NCBI GenBank assembly: GCA_002713365.1
Contig: PASR01000014.1
Coordinates: 90,133-154,132 of the forward strand
Length of the DNA: 64,000 nt
Direction: 5' to 3'
Origin: Rhodospirillaceae bacterium
Lineage (GTDB): Bacteria > Pseudomonadota > Alphaproteobacteria > UBA6615
Shown here: positions 25,341-33,823 of the stretch, piece by piece
Position numbering within the stretch: position 1 is the stretch's first letter
Layout: each line of letters opens with the position of its first letter
Translations under genes and position numbers: made by a program
The notes under the pieces: generated by a model
The model's database searches: none
What the model saw: only the letters and a program-made list of their open reading frames with translations
Told to the model about the DNA's origin: nothing

Positions 25341-26420
25341 ATGAAATTTAAGAGTTTAATTATAAATGGGCTAGCGGTAGCTGCAGCTACAGTTGCTTTT
25401 ACCATGCCAGCGTCGGCAACTAAATCTATTAACCTTACTGGTATTTCTGGTTATCCACCGGCAGCAACTTGGATTGGTGCTTTCATAGATGTTTATATGC
25501 CGTCGGTAAATACTGAGCTAGCTAAAACTGGTAATTATAAAATTAACTGGAACAAAGGTGTAAGTGGTACAATTGTAAAGCCACGCGGTGAGCTGGACGG
25601 TATTGGCTCAGGTCTTGGAGATCTGGGGGTAGTAGTAACCGCATTTCATGCCGATAAAGTTCCTCTCTACGATGTAGCCTTTAAAACGCCATTCACTACA
25701 ATGGACCTCGGACTAGCAGTTGCTACAACTGGTAAGATGGAATCCATGTTTGATGCATATGGTAAAACATGGGATACATTTAACCAAGTCAACTTAGGGC
25801 CAAGCGGTGCTGTAGATAATTATATGCTGTGGTCAAAAACTAAAATTACTAAGCTATCAGATATTAAGGGACGAAAGGTTGGAGCGGCTGGTCCAAATTT
25901 ACCATGGGTTATCGCAGCTGGAGCAGCAGGTGTTCAAACAAATTTAGCTGATGCCTATAATAGCCTTAGCACTGGGATTTACGATAACATGATCGTTTGG
26001 CGTCAAGCAGCTGGAGCTTTCAAGTTATGTGAGCCAGCCCCTTTTGTAATTGATGCTAGTTTAGGTGCGGTCAATGGCTTTTCACTGAATGTCAATAAAG
26101 ACGTTTGGGCTGGATTGCCTGGAGAAGTAAAGAACGCTCTTAAAGCCGCAATTCCTGCATGGCAAAAAGAGTCTGTGGATCGTGTTAATAAGGGCGCTGC
26201 TGGGGGATTAGCACGTTGTAAAAAGGATTTTGGTACTGAATATACAAAAATGAGTGATTCAGATATCAAAGCATGGGCAGCAATGTTGCCTCCATTAGCC
26301 AAAAATTGGGCAGCTGCTCAAGACAAAAATGGGTTACCTGGTACGGCTATCTTGAAAGCTTGGATGGACGAGATGCGTGCAAAAAACCAACCTGTTATGC
26401 GTGACTGGGATGTGAAGTAG
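25341..26420 (+). CDS. TRAP transporter substrate-binding protein, DctP type, lacking the canonical Arg
   Basis: 359 residues, ATG after GGGAGG. Signal peptide ends near PASA (residue 26). The body follows the DctP family (LGDLGVVVTAFHADKVPLYDV, LSDIKGRKV, SLSTGIYDNMIV). The usual DctP segment K-G-x-K-I-R-V contains an Arg that salt-bridges the ligand carboxylate; here it reads KGRKVGAAGP, so Gly181 stands at that place. The ligand may therefore be bound differently or not be a simple carboxylate. Operon: this gene, then a GC hairpin, then dctQ-like and dctM-like permeases. Periplasmic. Confidence 0.88.
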   Translation: MKFKSLIINGLAVAAATVAFTMPASATKSINLTGISGYPPAATWIGAFIDVYMPSVNTELAKTGNYKINWNKGVSGTIVKPRGELDGIGSGLGDLGVVVTAFHADKVPLYDVAFKTPFTTMDLGLAVATTGKMESMFDAYGKTWDTFNQVNLGPSGAVDNYMLWSKTKITKLSDIKGRKVGAAGPNLPWVIAAGAAGVQTNLADAYNSLSTGIYDNMIVWRQAAGAFKLCEPAPFVIDASLGAVNGFSLNVNKDVWAGLPGEVKNALKAAIPAWQKESVDRVNKGAAGGLARCKKDFGTEYTKMSDSDIKAWAAMLPPLAKNWAAAQDKNGLPGTAILKAWMDEMRAKNQPVMRDWDVK

Positions 26421-26463
26421 ATTTATAAGTCCAACATTTTTTACTTATAATTAATAGTTGAGG

Positions 26464-26485
26464 GGAGCCGCCGTAAGGCGGCTCC
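26464..26485 (+). promoter_or_regulatory. Strong GC hairpin between TRAP binding-protein and small-permease genes
   Basis: GGAGCCGCC (26464-26472), loop GTAA, GGCGGCTCC (26477-26485): nine perfect pairs closed by a GNRA-type tetraloop. No U-tract follows immediately, and the small-permease gene starts nine bases later, so full termination is unlikely. Such hairpins commonly protect the 3' end of binding-protein mRNA and lower downstream expression. The only purine-rich stretch before the permease TTG start lies inside the stem, so it may also limit permease translation. Confidence 0.75.
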
Positions 26486-26494
26486 TACTAGATT

Positions 26495-27085
26495 TTGTCT
26501 GTAATAATTAATTTACTTAATTTTCTACGTTATATATTTGACTGGATAGTTGTTACTACTAATGCAGCTGCGTCTAGCTGGATATTTGTGCTTATGGCTC
26601 TTGTGACCTCAGATATCGTTCTCCGATTTGTTTTTGATTCACCAATTAGTGGTGTTACAGAAATAGTAGAGATATCGATTGTTATAATCCTATATTTACA
26701 ATTAACTCATACTCTTAAAGTGGGACGGATGACGCGTTCTGATGCTCTGTATTCGGCGATACTGAGACGTTATCCGGCTGTTGGAAATATAATGGGCTTC
26801 TTCTTCAGTGCAGCAGGTGTTGGGCTCATGATTGCCATTATAAAAGGGGGGTGGTCCAAATGGCTTCAGGCCTACCACGGAAACTTTTTTGTTGGTAATG
26901 TAGGGGTATTTACCTTTCCTGAATGGCCTCAGAGATTAATCCTTGTAATTGGCTGTACTCTTTTGGCGATTCAATTTGCTTTGTTGGCTTTAGACAATAT
27001 TAGAGCGTTATTTGGCAAACAGCCTTTAGTAACTGAGAAAGCTGTAGATGTTGAGCTTGAGGCGGCTGAGGAGAGTACCAAATGA
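26495..27085 (+). CDS. TRAP transporter small permease subunit (DctQ type)
   Basis: 196 residues with four predicted membrane helices: near residues 10-38, 50-72, 92-114 and 141-164. The start is TTG nine bases after a strong hairpin, with no free Shine-Dalgarno sequence, so low translation is expected. The stop overlaps the large-permease ATG by four bases. DctQ proteins are accessory membrane subunits that pair with DctM. The C-terminus is acidic (VELEAAEE) and cytoplasmic. Identification rests on size, topology and position. Confidence 0.88.
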   Translation: MSVIINLLNFLRYIFDWIVVTTNAAASSWIFVLMALVTSDIVLRFVFDSPISGVTEIVEISIVIILYLQLTHTLKVGRMTRSDALYSAILRRYPAVGNIMGFFFSAAGVGLMIAIIKGGWSKWLQAYHGNFFVGNVGVFTFPEWPQRLILVIGCTLLAIQFALLALDNIRALFGKQPLVTEKAVDVELEAAEESTK

Positions 27086-28422
27086 CTGGTTTAGAAATTG
27101 GTGCCATCTCAATTGTAGCAATGTTAGTTCTTATTTATATAGGTATGTATGTGCCAATTGTTTTAGCCCTAATATCATTTGTGGGTGTATGGGTTGTTAA
27201 AGGAAATATTAATATAGCAGTTAGCCTATTATGGCTTGCCTCAGCTAAAACAGTTGGTAATTTTTTATTTGGTGTCATACCACTTTTTGTATTAATGGGA
27301 TTATTGGTAAGTACTGCTGGGATGGGCCGCGATACATACGATATTGCTCAATATTTTATGAAGAGAATACGAGGCGGATTAGGAATGGCTACTGTGGTGG
27401 CTAATGCAATATTTGCTGCTATCACTGGCGTTTCTATAGCTTCTGCCACTGTTTTTACTAAGATCTCTGTCCCGGAGATGTTACGTTACGGTTACAAAGG
27501 AAGATTTGCTGTTGGGGTTGTTGCTGGCTCCTCGGTTTTGGGTATGCTTATTCCACCCAGTATTTTACTTATTGTTTATGCCTTAATAGCTGAAGAATCG
27601 GTTGGTGATCTCTTTATAGCCGGAGTGGGCCCTGGTCTTCTTTTGACAATTGCATTCTGCGTTTTAATATCTTTTATGGCCTATTTTTTCCCTAATTCTG
27701 TCGCTTCTCCTGAAACATTTACACAATCAGTTGAGACCGAAAATAGGTTATCTAAAAGAGAACTATTATTTAAATCAGTACCTATTATTACATTGATTGT
27801 AGTAGTTCTGGGAGGAATATATGCAGGCCTCTACACACCTACTGAAGCTGGAGCTGCTGGAGCTTTTGTAGCATTGCTCTTCGCTTTATGGCGAAGAAGC
27901 TTAAGTTGGAGAGGACTCTGGGCAATATTGGTAGAAACTGGCCATATTACTGCAACATTGTTGTTCTTAATTGTTTCGGCCAGCATGTATAGTCGAATGC
28001 TAGGTATTACGGGTCTACCTACTCAGCTGGGTACCTGGATAGGTGAAATGGATGCCAGTTTTGGTATGCTACTATTTCTTTATGTAGTTATAGTATTGGT
28101 ACTAGGTACTATAATTGATTCAGTATCGATAATGCTGATATCAGTACCACTGTTTTTGGTGGTTCTGGCCCCTTTCAATGTAGACCTAGTATGGTTCGGT
28201 ATAGTTACTATCATTGCAACTGAGATAGGCTTGTTAACGCCTCCTCTGGGTCTAGCGGTATATGTGATTAAGAGCACATTAGATAGGGATGATATTTCCC
28301 TTGCGGATATTTTTATAGGGGCTGCACCATTCGCTCTGACTATGCTTTTTGTCTTAATAGCGATAATTCTGGTTCCAGATATTAGCCTATATTTGGTCGA
28401 ATTAAGAAGGTCTCTTATTTAA
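27082..28422 (+). CDS. TRAP transporter large permease subunit (DctM type)
   Basis: 446 residues, about 12 hydrophobic spans, matching the DctM/ion-transporter superfamily. Typical segments are FLFGVIPLFVLMGLLVS, the LIPPSILLIVYALIAEESVG loop, GIYAGLYTPTEAGAAGA, and near the C-terminus LLTPPLGLAVYVIK. It drives solute import with a sodium or proton gradient after the binding protein delivers substrate. The stop overlaps by four bases the stop of the convergent thioesterase gene, so the operon ends here. Confidence 0.93.
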   Translation: MTGLEIGAISIVAMLVLIYIGMYVPIVLALISFVGVWVVKGNINIAVSLLWLASAKTVGNFLFGVIPLFVLMGLLVSTAGMGRDTYDIAQYFMKRIRGGLGMATVVANAIFAAITGVSIASATVFTKISVPEMLRYGYKGRFAVGVVAGSSVLGMLIPPSILLIVYALIAEESVGDLFIAGVGPGLLLTIAFCVLISFMAYFFPNSVASPETFTQSVETENRLSKRELLFKSVPIITLIVVVLGGIYAGLYTPTEAGAAGAFVALLFALWRRSLSWRGLWAILVETGHITATLLFLIVSASMYSRMLGITGLPTQLGTWIGEMDASFGMLLFLYVVIVLVLGTIIDSVSIMLISVPLFLVVLAPFNVDLVWFGIVTIIATEIGLLTPPLGLAVYVIKSTLDRDDISLADIFIGAAPFALTMLFVLIAIILVPDISLYLVELRRSLI

Positions 28423-28832
28423 AGAAGCATCCATGTAGTCCATATGTTAGCTATTGGTTTCGTATTAGATGAATTTTCTAAGGTAAATTCGCCAAATACT
28501 AGCTGTTTGCCCGCTTTGACAATTTTACCTCGACCTATAATATCAATGTTCCTTGCTGGATTCATAAAACTGGTTGTCATATCTACTGTGGCCATATTAC
28601 GAAAGCCACCAATGGATGAAGAAATTACAACTACCATAGCTGAATCGGCAAAGGCTAACATTGATTGACCAGAGATAATACCTCCGATTCTGGCTAAGTG
28701 TTCGCCATAAGGCATTTTAAGAACTGCACCATTAACAGAGGTTTCTAATACCTGTATATTTAAATCCTTGACCCAAGGGGCCATTTTCGTGTCGATTATT
28801 TTTTGCCCTTCGGCGATAGATATACCTGTCAT
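28419..28832 (-). CDS. PaaI-family hotdog thioesterase
   Basis: 137 residues. The hotdog signature runs from LIRGGIISGQS-like text (HLARIGGIISGQSMLAFADSA) through VDMTTSFMNPARNIDIIGRGKIVKAGKQLVFGEF, where the NP turn and GRG segment are typical of PaaI/acyl-CoA thioesterases. It hydrolyses acyl-CoA or aryl-CoA thioesters, often releasing CoA from dead-end intermediates. It is the only minus-strand gene inside an otherwise plus-strand catabolic run and overlaps the large-permease stop (TTAA). Cytoplasmic. Confidence 0.85.
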   Translation of the reverse strand: MTGISIAEGQKIIDTKMAPWVKDLNIQVLETSVNGAVLKMPYGEHLARIGGIISGQSMLAFADSAMVVVISSSIGGFRNMATVDMTTSFMNPARNIDIIGRGKIVKAGKQLVFGEFTLENSSNTKPIANIWTTWMLL

Positions 28833-28858
28833 AATATTTTGATAATAAAGGGCTTATA

Positions 28859-29743
28859 ATGTCTCAACAAGTTAATTTCTATAGTGATGGATTATGTTTA
28901 TCTGGCGAGTTAAATTTTGCCATAGGAGTAGACAAAGCTCCTGGCGTGGTCTGCGTTCATGGATATACTGGTCGAAAAGAAACTTATATGCCGCCTTTTG
29001 TAAGAGAGTTAAATAAAGCCGGTTTTCATACATTTGATTTTTATCACCGTGGTTTTGGCAAAAGTGAGGGAACAAGATTACTTGCTGATCCTGAGGGACA
29101 GGTTCGAGATATATTATCTGCGCTAGTGTTTCTTCGCCAATATCCTCAGATAGATGTAAATTCAGTCGCAATTATGGGCTTGAGCCATGGAGGGGCAACT
29201 ACAATAAAGGCAGCGGCATTAGATGTAAATGTTAGTTGTGTAGTAACTGTTGGTGCACCAGGCAATGGTATGAGATGGATGAAAAGCAAGAGAACAACCG
29301 AAGAATGGAAGGAATTAGAGCTAAGACTTATTGACGATCGGGTAAAACGAGTGATTGAAGGAGAATCTTTACGCGTTCCATATATAGAAATGGCGCCACC
29401 CGGACCAGCAGAACGAGCAGCGTTTAAAACTATGTATAAACCAGAAGAAACTAATTCCGAGGGTTATCCTCTAGAAAATATTGACTTAGCAGTAGAATTC
29501 AGATCCGAGGATTTTATTGGATTAATATCTCCTCGTCCAATTTTAATGATTCATGGAGTAGAAGATACTATGGTTCCTTATTCAGAAGCAGAATCATTGT
29601 ATGTTAAGGCTAGCGAACCTAAAAAATTAATATCTATACCAGATATTAATCATGCTGATGTATATGAGGCCCGTAATCCAGAAGTTTTTAACACTGTTAT
29701 TATAGAAACTATAAATTGGTTTAAAAAGTATCTTTATAAGTGA
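28859..29743 (+). CDS. Alpha/beta hydrolase (prolyl-oligopeptidase-like esterase)
   Basis: 294 residues. Oxyanion motif VCVHGYTGRK, RGFGKSEG turn, nucleophile elbow GLSHGG (Ser109), acid in HGVEDTMVP, and base His in INHADVY: a complete triad. The layout parallels the hydrolase at 24274 although sequence similarity is modest. A 26-base gap separates it from the divergent thioesterase start, so the two share a promoter region. SDR and acyl-CoA dehydrogenase genes follow on the same strand. Likely substrates are carboxylic esters or CoA thioesters; I cannot narrow this. Confidence 0.85.
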   Translation: MSQQVNFYSDGLCLSGELNFAIGVDKAPGVVCVHGYTGRKETYMPPFVRELNKAGFHTFDFYHRGFGKSEGTRLLADPEGQVRDILSALVFLRQYPQIDVNSVAIMGLSHGGATTIKAAALDVNVSCVVTVGAPGNGMRWMKSKRTTEEWKELELRLIDDRVKRVIEGESLRVPYIEMAPPGPAERAAFKTMYKPEETNSEGYPLENIDLAVEFRSEDFIGLISPRPILMIHGVEDTMVPYSEAESLYVKASEPKKLISIPDINHADVYEARNPEVFNTVIIETINWFKKYLYK

Positions 29744-29794
29744 TTATTTATTATGTGATGCCATAATGATAATTTATATCAGGGATAGGGTAAT

Positions 29795-30565
29795 ATGAAT
29801 GATATATTTAAACTCCATGGTCAATTAGCGTTAGTTACTGGAGCATCTAGTGGCCTTGGCGAACATTTTGCTAAAACACTTAGCCAAGCGGGCGCTAAAG
29901 TTTTTATAGGTGCTCGTCGCATGGAACGTCTAGAGTCATTAGCCAATAAATTAAATATTTCTGAGAAGTGTGTATTCCCTATAGGGCTAGATGTGACTGA
30001 TGCTGAATCTGTGAAAAAAGTTATCCAATATATAAATGAAAATCATGGACCTATATCAATTCTAATCAATAATGCCGGTATTCCATCATCAGGCCGGGCT
30101 ATTGAAATGCAAGAAGAAGAATGGGAAAGGGTTATTGATACAAACCTTAAGGGTGCATGGTTAATGGCACGAGAAGTGGGCAGCCAGATGATTGAATATA
30201 ATATTTCCGGACGTATTATCAATATTGCTTCGGTGATTGGTGTTAAAACTAGTGCTAAACGAGTTCTAGCGTACTCAGTATCAAAAGCTGGATTAGTTAG
30301 TTTAACTCAGAGTTTTGCACTGGAATTGGCAGAAAAAGGTATTTGTGTGAATGCTATTGCTCCGGGATATATTGAAACAGAGTTGAACAACGAATTTTTG
30401 CAGAGCGCAGCAGGCCAAAGAATTTCTACCCGTATTCCATTAGGACGATTTGGTGAAACAATTGACTTAGATGGAGTCTTATTAATGCTGGCAGGGCCTG
30501 CAGCAAAATATATTACAGGGTCTATCATAACAGTCGACGGTGGTTTATCCCTTTCGACACTATAA
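29795..30565 (+). CDS. SDR-family NAD(P)-dependent oxidoreductase
   Basis: 256 residues. Cofactor motif TGASSGLGEHF with GARRME after strand beta-2 (Arg pair suggests NADPH preference), NNAGIPSSGRA, catalytic Ser in INIASVIG and YxxxK in AYSVSKAG. The C-terminal KYITGSIITVDGGL is standard. It follows the hydrolase by 51 bases and precedes the acyl-CoA dehydrogenase by 32. It therefore probably supplies the hydroxyacyl/ketoacyl redox step of the same pathway, or a related ketone reduction. Confidence 0.87.
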   Translation: MNDIFKLHGQLALVTGASSGLGEHFAKTLSQAGAKVFIGARRMERLESLANKLNISEKCVFPIGLDVTDAESVKKVIQYINENHGPISILINNAGIPSSGRAIEMQEEEWERVIDTNLKGAWLMAREVGSQMIEYNISGRIINIASVIGVKTSAKRVLAYSVSKAGLVSLTQSFALELAEKGICVNAIAPGYIETELNNEFLQSAAGQRISTRIPLGRFGETIDLDGVLLMLAGPAAKYITGSIITVDGGLSLSTL

Positions 30566-30597
30566 TAATTAAAACAATACAATATTGAGACATTAAG

Positions 30598-31797
30598 ATG
30601 GATTTTACTTTATCGAATGAATTAGAAAATTTACGACAACGTGTTTCTAAGTTTGTCAGTGATGAAATTATGCCAGTTGAAGCTGATCCTAACAGTTTTG
30701 ATGATCATGAAAATATTGCTCCGGAACCATTAAAGAAACTAAGAGAGAAAGCGAAAGCTAATGGCTTATGGTCTCCCCAAATGCCTGTCCAACGTGGAGG
30801 CTTAGGTTTAAATACAGTAGGAATGGCGGTATTTTATGAAGAGGCAGGTCGCTCTAGATTTGGACCTGTTTGTATGAATTGTGCCGCGCCTGACGACGGC
30901 AACATGATTTTATTAGAACGTTGCGCAACAGAAGAGCAAAAAGATAGATGGTTGCAGCCTATAATTGACGGTAGGGTTAGATCTTCAATTATGATGACTG
31001 AACCAGCTCCGGGTGCTGGTTCCGACCCAACCTCAATGCTCACAACAGCATCACCTAAAGGAAATGATACTTGGGTAATAGACGGACATAAGTGGTTTAT
31101 TACTGGTGCGGAAGGAGCAGAGCACTTTATACTGCTTGCAAGGACTTCTGATGATACTCACCATAACTTAACAACTTTTTTGTTTCATCGCGATGACCCA
31201 GGTTGGGAGATTCTTAGACGTATTCCTATTATGGGACCTGAAGAGCATGGCGGTCATTGTGAAATTCAGTTTAGTGGCTTGGAAATACCTGATGCTAACC
31301 GATTAATGGGGGTCGGTGAGGGCATGAAATCTGTACAGATCCGTTTAGGAACGGCAAGGCTTACCCATTGCATGCGTTGGCTAGGCATGGCTAAAAGGGC
31401 AATAGAAGAATGTTTAGAGTATGTTGGAACACGTAAAAACTTTGGAATGTTATTGTCTGAGCACGAGGGTGTACAATGGATGCTGGCTGATGCGGCTATG
31501 GATATAGAAATTGGCAGATTGATGACCATGCGTGCTGCAGCTAAGTTAGATAGTGGAGACCAGGCACGTAAAGAGGTCTCAATGGCTAAAATATTTGTTT
31601 CTGAGCTCTTACATAAGTCTATAGCAACTGCAATTCAGTTAAATGGCGCTCGAGGTTATTCCAAAGATTTACCTCTTGAATGGATGTACAGGTACGCCCC
31701 CCAGGCAAAATTAGTAGACGGCGCTTCTGAAGTCCATAAAATGGTTATTGCTAGAAACTTATTATCACAAGGCATGGACTTCTGGTCTTGGGATTAG
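30598..31797 (+). CDS. Acyl-CoA dehydrogenase, ACAD10/11-like with Asp at the base position
   Basis: 399 residues. FAD/substrate blocks are clear: MMTEPAPGAGSDPT, GHKWFITGAEGAEH, MGPEEHGGHCE, and the C-terminal RYAPQAKLVDGASEVH. The usual catalytic Glu occurs in EGT(x)EI; here that position reads D-G-A-S, giving Asp374. Asp at this site is reported for the ACAD10/ACAD11 subgroup, which acts on branched or 4-hydroxy-type acyl-CoAs. I infer, without proof, that this enzyme shares that preference. It is the last plus-strand gene before a convergent 136-base gap containing a weak hairpin (31824-31868). Confidence 0.87.
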   Translation: MDFTLSNELENLRQRVSKFVSDEIMPVEADPNSFDDHENIAPEPLKKLREKAKANGLWSPQMPVQRGGLGLNTVGMAVFYEEAGRSRFGPVCMNCAAPDDGNMILLERCATEEQKDRWLQPIIDGRVRSSIMMTEPAPGAGSDPTSMLTTASPKGNDTWVIDGHKWFITGAEGAEHFILLARTSDDTHHNLTTFLFHRDDPGWEILRRIPIMGPEEHGGHCEIQFSGLEIPDANRLMGVGEGMKSVQIRLGTARLTHCMRWLGMAKRAIEECLEYVGTRKNFGMLLSEHEGVQWMLADAAMDIEIGRLMTMRAAAKLDSGDQARKEVSMAKIFVSELLHKSIATAIQLNGARGYSKDLPLEWMYRYAPQAKLVDGASEVHKMVIARNLLSQGMDFWSWD

Positions 31798-31933
31798 TTT
31801 ATATTAGAAATTTTTTAATAGTAACCCAACTGAAATTACCTGAGACAGAGTATAACCAGTTGAGGGGTATTCTAGTTAAAGTATCTTCATAATTTAAGCT
31901 ACCAAATTATTTTATCACTTTAATCATAGAAGT

Positions 31934-32989
31934 TTAAGGTACTAGTACTACACGTCCTAATATGCGTCCTTCGTTAAGGTCATGTAGAGTTTCAGTTACA
32001 CGAGACATAGATCTTTTTTCAACGGGAATGGGTGTAACTTTGCCCCCGCGTACTAGGTCCAGCAGTTCATGCATCTCACTTAAATTTCCTACATAAGATC
32101 CCCTCACTGTCATATTGCGGACAGGTAAAGTCAATGTAGGGATGGTGATTTCTCCACCGTAAAGGCCTACACAAATGTAGCGTCCGCCCTTTCGTGTTGC
32201 TTCATACCCAAGCTTAGAAGTTTCAGTAGATCCTACAAAGTCAACAATTGCTCCTGGACCATTTCCTGTGATTTCTTTAAGCCTTTCTAATGCATCTTCT
32301 TCGGACGAATTAATTGTATGGTCGGCACCGGCCTGACGGGCTGCAGCCAATTTTTCGCCATCTATATCAACCACAATAAGTTCGTTGTCTGGTAAGTAAG
32401 CGCGAGCAATACCTATGCCAGTTAATCCAACGCCTCCTGCACCTATGATCACAACTTTATCATCTGCTGCTAGTGGGTGAACCTTTTTTAAGGCGCCATA
32501 AGACGTTACTCCGGCACAGGCTAAAGTACAAGCATAGTGCTCAGGAATTCCATTAATATCAATGAGGTAACGGGGATGGGCAGCCATTACATGATCTGCA
32601 TAACCCCCTGGTGCGAGTACACCAAGTGTTCTCATTGAAATACAGTCGTTATCATTACCTTCCAAACAGCGAGGACATTCTCCACAGCCAATCCAAGGAA
32701 ATACTAAACGCTTATCACCGATTTGAACCCCATCGGCATCTGGTCCTACTGCGACTACTTCTCCCACCGGTTCATGTCCCATGGTAAGTGGAAGTTTTAT
32801 TCCTCGTTCCTTTATACTAATTTTTTTTCCACCACCCATGTCATAGCCGCCTTGCCAAAAATATAAGTCTGAATGACATACTCCGCTTGCGGTTATGCGT
32901 ATTAATACTTCTGTGCCTTGAGGTTCAGGGTTTTCTGTTTCAACTAATTCTAGAGGTTGGTTTATCTCTACTAATTGGTAGCTTTTCAT
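31934..32989 (-). CDS. Zinc-dependent NAD alcohol dehydrogenase (MDR)
   Basis: I choose ATG 32989 (351 residues) over GTG 33001 because GGAGA lies five bases before the ATG. Catalytic zinc ligands are in GVCHSDLYFWQG and GHEPVGEV; structural zinc cysteines in CGECPRCLEGNDNDC; nucleotide motif IIGAGGVGLTG with VDIDGEK marking NAD use. An insertion (GGGKKISIKERGI) separates the two catalytic blocks. The architecture resembles 6-hydroxycyclohex-1-ene-1-carbonyl-CoA or aryl-alcohol dehydrogenases, suggesting a cyclic or allylic alcohol. The MhpD-like hydratase gene starts 9 bases upstream of the GTG, indicating one transcript. Confidence 0.87.
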   Translation of the reverse strand: MKSYQLVEINQPLELVETENPEPQGTEVLIRITASGVCHSDLYFWQGGYDMGGGKKISIKERGIKLPLTMGHEPVGEVVAVGPDADGVQIGDKRLVFPWIGCGECPRCLEGNDNDCISMRTLGVLAPGGYADHVMAAHPRYLIDINGIPEHYACTLACAGVTSYGALKKVHPLAADDKVVIIGAGGVGLTGIGIARAYLPDNELIVVDIDGEKLAAARQAGADHTINSSEEDALERLKEITGNGPGAIVDFVGSTETSKLGYEATRKGGRYICVGLYGGEITIPTLTLPVRNMTVRGSYVGNLSEMHELLDLVRGGKVTPIPVEKRSMSRVTETLHDLNEGRILGRVVLVP

Positions 32990-33010
32990 TTTATTCTCCA
33001 CCCAAATGTT

Positions 33011-33805
33011 TTATTCAAACTTTATTTTAATACTTCCTAGACCTGACATTTCAACTTCTATCAGGTCGCCTGGTAATGCCCAATAGGTTGTTACTATTGA
33101 ACCAAGGGTAATAAATTGTCCTGCTTTCAAATTCCTATTTCTTTCCGCTAATTTATTTGCTAGCCACGCCAAAGCTTGTAAAGGATGTCCCATAATTAAT
33201 GAGCCTAAGCCTTTGCCAATGATATTTCCATTGACTTTCAAGTTACCTTCGATACTAGCTAGGTCTGTATCTTTAGAAAAATCATGTGGATGTCCAAGAA
33301 CGCAGGCTGCATTGAAAAAGTTATCTGCAACCATTGTTGGTGTATCAAGTTTGCGATAGTCGAAATAGCGTGCGTCAACCAATTCAATTGATGTCATACA
33401 ACTTTCTATAGCATCTATAACGCTATTTATATTGTAAGGTGTATTAGTTAATGGAAGGTCTTCACCTAGTTTAACAGCAATCTCTGCTTCAATTCCAGGT
33501 TCGACATAATCAGCATGGTTTAAATTTATAGGGCTATTATAAACTGTCGGAGAAAATATTTCGCCATAAGATGGTTCGCTTATATTCATATATTCTTGCA
33601 TTACAGAAGTTGTACATCCTATTTTATAGCCAATAGGCGTGCCAAGACCCTTCTTTATTAAAATATTATTTAGATTTTCTTGTATTTTATAGGCTTCATT
33701 AAGGTCCTGTGGACGCTTTATATCGGGTAAAGGTTGTAGCCGTTTTTTTTCTAAGCGATTATTGGCAATAATAATTGCTGCTTCTGCTGCTTGCTGGTTA
33801 TTCAT
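33011..33805 (-). CDS. 2-keto-4-pentenoate hydratase-like protein (MhpD/FAH superfamily)
   Basis: 264 residues, the usual hydratase/decarboxylase length. Signature segments: YKIGCTT near residue 50, the acidic metal-binding EPGIEAEIAVKLGE, the SIELVDARYFDYRK motif with VADNFF following, and GSLIMGHPLQALAWLANKL near the C-terminus. Relatives hydrate 2-hydroxypenta-2,4-dienoate or decarboxylate 4-oxalocrotonate in meta-cleavage of aromatics. Neighbouring MDR dehydrogenase and esterase fit that use, but no ring-cleaving extradiol dioxygenase is adjacent apart from the small DOPA-type protein at 7050. Confidence 0.87.
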   Translation of the reverse strand: MNNQQAAEAAIIIANNRLEKKRLQPLPDIKRPQDLNEAYKIQENLNNILIKKGLGTPIGYKIGCTTSVMQEYMNISEPSYGEIFSPTVYNSPINLNHADYVEPGIEAEIAVKLGEDLPLTNTPYNINSVIDAIESCMTSIELVDARYFDYRKLDTPTMVADNFFNAACVLGHPHDFSKDTDLASIEGNLKVNGNIIGKGLGSLIMGHPLQALAWLANKLAERNRNLKAGQFITLGSIVTTYWALPGDLIEVEMSGLGSIKIKFE

Positions 33806-33823
33806 AATATTATTACTCTTTTT

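Noticed and set aside
26464..26485. Intrinsic terminator inside the first TRAP operon.
   Set aside because: The stem is strong but no U-tract follows it, and the permease start is nine bases away, so complete termination would silence the permeases.
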